Positions 61,145 through 64,000 of a stretch of 64,000 nt of DNA are shown piece by piece. Source of the stretch: Raphanus sativus (taxonomy: Eukaryota; Streptophyta; Magnoliopsida; Brassicales; Brassicaceae); NCBI RefSeq assembly GCF_000801105.2, contig NC_079511.1:25668638-25732637 (forward strand). The letters are read 5' to 3'. Under the pieces are notes generated by a model, which did no database searches, was not told the origin of the DNA, and saw only the letters and a list, made by a program, of their open reading frames with translations. The position numbers and the translations under genes are program-made. Each line of letters begins with the position of its first letter. Within the stretch, counting starts at the first letter, position 1.

Positions 61145-61467
61145 TTACTTTATTTAAAACATATGCTTTTTAATTATCTTATAACACCACAAAATCTTTT
61201 TATTCCAACAAATAATATCTATTTGATTAAAATAGAAATACACATATAGAGTACCCCTAAGATTTGTACAATATATACAAATTAATACTACTGAGAATTT
61301 AACTAAGTTAGCGTTAAAAAATACTTGTCTTCTCCAGTTATTAAATATTTTCTTAAAATGATCAATACTATTTAAAATCACACTGACTCCCATGTAGAAA
61401 ATCACACTATAGTTTAGTTTATATGACTGTATCTTTATATATTAGTCGTATTGTTTATAATATTTTA

Positions 61468-62206
61468 GGGAAAATCTCGTAAAAAACCTCCAAAGTGGCA
61501 AGTACTTCCACTTTAAACCTCCAAATTTTATGTTTCCATAATAAACCTTGAAATTGAAAACATTATTGACAAAAACCTTCAAAGTGGCTAACATGTTTTA
61601 TGTAATGTTAAGATAAACATAATAATAAACTCCGTAAGCCTTCATTATTAATTATGTCTCCTTTTGATAAAATATGTGATTTATTGAGACATGAGTGAGG
61701 AAGAGATCATGAAATATTGTACACAACATGGAGTAAGATAGTTCTAATATTTAAAATCTTCTTATTCAAATTGTTTTTTTTTTAATTTGTTGAGATTCCC
61801 ACAAGCTTTATGTTTGATTTGTAAAAAAAATTCAAATATGTTTGATTTGTAATGTGTATGATAATTCTGGGTTTGATATGTTATTTTAAATGAATTGTGT
61901 ATACTGATAAACTTTATTCATTTACAATGCAGTGACGGAGAGACATTGAAACTAAATATATACTTTGGTGGAACAATGAAGAAAGAAGCCGATGATTATA
62001 TTTATCTTAGTTATGTTTAAAATAAGACGTTAACACTTTTATTATTCTGTTTATCTTAACATCACATAAAATATAAAATATGTAAGCTACTTTGAAAGTT
62101 TTTGCTAATAATATTTTTAATTTCAAGGTTTATTATGGAAACATAAATTTTGGAGGTTTAAAGTGGAACTACTTGCCACTTTAAAGGTTTTTCATGGGAT
62201 TTTCTC
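61468..62206. mobile_element. Mutator-like non-autonomous element with long TIRs
   Basis: 739 bp. The ends are inverted repeats of about 160 bp: GGGAAAATCTCGTAAAAAACCT at the left, with the right end reading GAGAAAATCCCATGAAAAACCT on the minus strand. Long matching blocks such as CCACTTTAAACCTCCAAA follow. It is flanked by the 10-bp direct repeat TAATATTTTA (61458-61467 and 62207-62216). Long TIRs and 9-11 bp duplications fit Mutator-like elements. The centre has no transposase. Confidence 0.8.
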
Positions 62207-62267
62207 TAATATTTTATGTGATTTTTTATTGTGTAATATTAAAGGGTTTCTGGATATTAATCTAATT

Positions 62268-62718
62268 ATGAAATAACCAAGTCTAGGTTATTAAAGGAAG
62301 TTCTTAAAAGCCTTAGAAAAGCTTTAAGAAAACTTATCATATTTGGATAGATAGTGAATACTGGATAGATGGCGTGAATATCTGACTTGGTTGTATTGTA
62401 TATATAGTTTAACTCGACATGTGTATTAGGGTTGTCGAGAATAATTGTATTCTTAGCATAAGAGTGAAGTTCATTAAGCTTGTACACAAATGAATAATAC
62501 TAAAGGCTAAGAGAAAGGCTCTAGAGATCTTGTATTTGATCTTAGGACGTGTGAAGATAGGGAAACAAATCAAGAATAGTCTTGATCTTGTAAGGATTCT
62601 GTTTAAAGAGAGACTTGTAAGTTCGCTTTTAAAGAATATTAGTATACATAATATCTTTGTAGAGATATTCTCTGGTATATTCTGTATTTTACGTTTGTGC
62701 TATAGCTTTTACATTAAC
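62268..62718 (+). repeat. Possible old LTR remnant
   Basis: The segment ends CATTAACA followed by ATTTGGTTTGAG, which resembles an LTR end plus a degraded tRNA-Met primer site. TATA-like TGTATATATAG lies near 62397. No second copy or duplication found. Confidence 0.28.
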
Positions 62719-62719
62719 A

Positions 62720-64000
62720 ATTTGGTTTGAGTTTAGATCTAATATGTTTTTTTAATGTTTTGTACTTATTTTAGTCATTCATTTGGTTACAGGTATGGTT
62801 CGAGTAAAATCCAAGATCAAAAATCCCATATACAAGACAAATTCGGGTGTATGTATATATGGATTGATGTTTTTGGCTTAGTTCAGTTTGAATTTTGGGG
62901 TTCGTTTCTTTTTCCAGACCTAACATGGAAAAATATTTATTTATGGCACAAAACAATATATGCAACAAAAAAAACAAGTTATGCTATGAAATCCACTAGT
63001 TTCCATTGGTATCCCCCTATAAACTAACTGAGAAATCACTTTATTGACTTCTACTGACATGTTATTCATACATACACTTTCACAAAAATCCTTATGATTT
63101 CATTGGTCGAAATTCTTTTTTCGCATTTATTTTTAAATAATATCAAACATTAGTAACTTATCTTATTTTGAGTACATATTACTTGCAAGTTGATATCATA
63201 TTTATTACATTTATTTAATGTGATTTACATTAATGATTCTTATTAGTTAATTGGTGATATTAATAATCTACTTTATCTCGAATATGGATTACTTGATATC
63301 ATACTAATTGCAAACCACTTTATGAAATATAGTTTTAATATCTTTTAAAATTTTCTAATATCTTTCTTTAAATTGACATCATATTCGCTTCTATAGAAAT
63401 TATAGAAAGAATCATGAAATATCATTGAAATGGTTTTCGTTGATAAAAAAGTAATGATATTACTAATTTTTTACAACTCTGAACCATTTTTTATTTTTAT
63501 TGTAATCAACTAAATATTTACAATTGTAATAATTTTTCGTAACTATTTATTCTGTTTTGACGCTACTCTTATCAATTAATTATTTTAAATCATAACTTTT
63601 AAATGTTCAACCAGGAAACAAAAATTCATGTTTAAGTTGGTGAACAGTTCATCAAAAAATTTGAAACAATATAACTGAGCATGATGTTATGGTCATAGAG
63701 TTATTCAAAGTGTACACAATTGTTGGTGATTATTAGACAAGTACATTGCGCACATCTTTCAAAAGTAGTTTTTATCAAACAATTTTCTTGCAAAAGTTGA
63801 TGATTCTCCAAGTAAAGTTACCAAAAATATTTTGAAGAGCTACAATAATACTAGCTGTTTTTCTATGCCGTGCACATAAATAAATTTTTTGTTAAAAATC
63901 AAAATTGATTTCTGGTATCCCAAAAAGTTCTGATCCCAAAAGTTTGTTTCAAGCTTGGCTTATTTTTCTTTATTAAATATCTTAACCTTATGTTTTCTAT
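62720..64000. other. AT-rich intergenic DNA to the window end
   Basis: Very AT-rich. Frames are short and show no known domain. No further element ends were recognised. Confidence 0.5.

Overview
The window is plant nuclear DNA and most likely comes from a Brassica or a close relative in Brassicaceae. The evidence is the GT-AG intron structure, AT-rich intergenic DNA, abundant LTR retrotransposons and Helitrons, and a run of genes whose order matches (from memory) Arabidopsis thaliana chromosome 1 around At1g55120-At1g55210. That order is cell-wall invertase/6-FEH, FLX-like 3, phospholipase D epsilon, PRA1.F, an NFD6-like small protein and a dirigent protein. Several genes that lie between these in Arabidopsis are not seen here. 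This fits gene loss after polyploidy, with mobile DNA filling the spaces.

Layout: 177-400 is a decayed GatB exon fragment. 1632-4080 is an intact seven-exon GH32 gene with a 9-nt mini-exon; its residues point to fructan exohydrolase rather than invertase activity. 4665-29493 is one 24.8-kb stack of three nested LTR retrotransposons, each closed by a perfect 5-bp target duplication. Copia element A (minus strand) contains Copia element B (plus strand), and B contains an apparently intact Athila-type Ty3/gypsy element C of 13.3 kb. C has 1,489-bp LTRs in which no difference was seen, a 1,887-codon gag-pol frame, and a second long frame preceded by its own leader-like region. 29563-34239 is a Helitron that appears to hold a second Helitron in the opposite orientation.

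34838-35897 is FLX-like 3. 35898-39929 is degenerate DNA with no gene recognised. 39930-42370 (minus) is PLD epsilon, 43865-44428 is PRA1.F, 47561-48500 is the NFD6-like gene, and 52830-53399 (minus) is the dirigent gene. 53713-56953 is a Helitron carrying an RPA-like fragment. 57262-58290 holds a broken HSFA8-like gene and a broken F-box gene. 58360-59025 is a hAT-type element with an 8-bp duplication, 60202-61144 is probably a short Helitron, and 61468-62206 is a Mutator-like element with about 160-bp inverted repeats and a 10-bp duplication. The rest is AT-rich intergenic DNA.

The host genes do not form a pathway. They are ordinary single-copy plant genes for cell-wall sugar metabolism, flowering-time regulation, lipid signalling, vesicle trafficking, an organelle-targeted small protein and extracellular phenolic coupling. 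The most interesting material is the nested transposon stack. Within it, a GC-rich motif array occurs both in the LTRs of the Athila element and just upstream of its second ORF.
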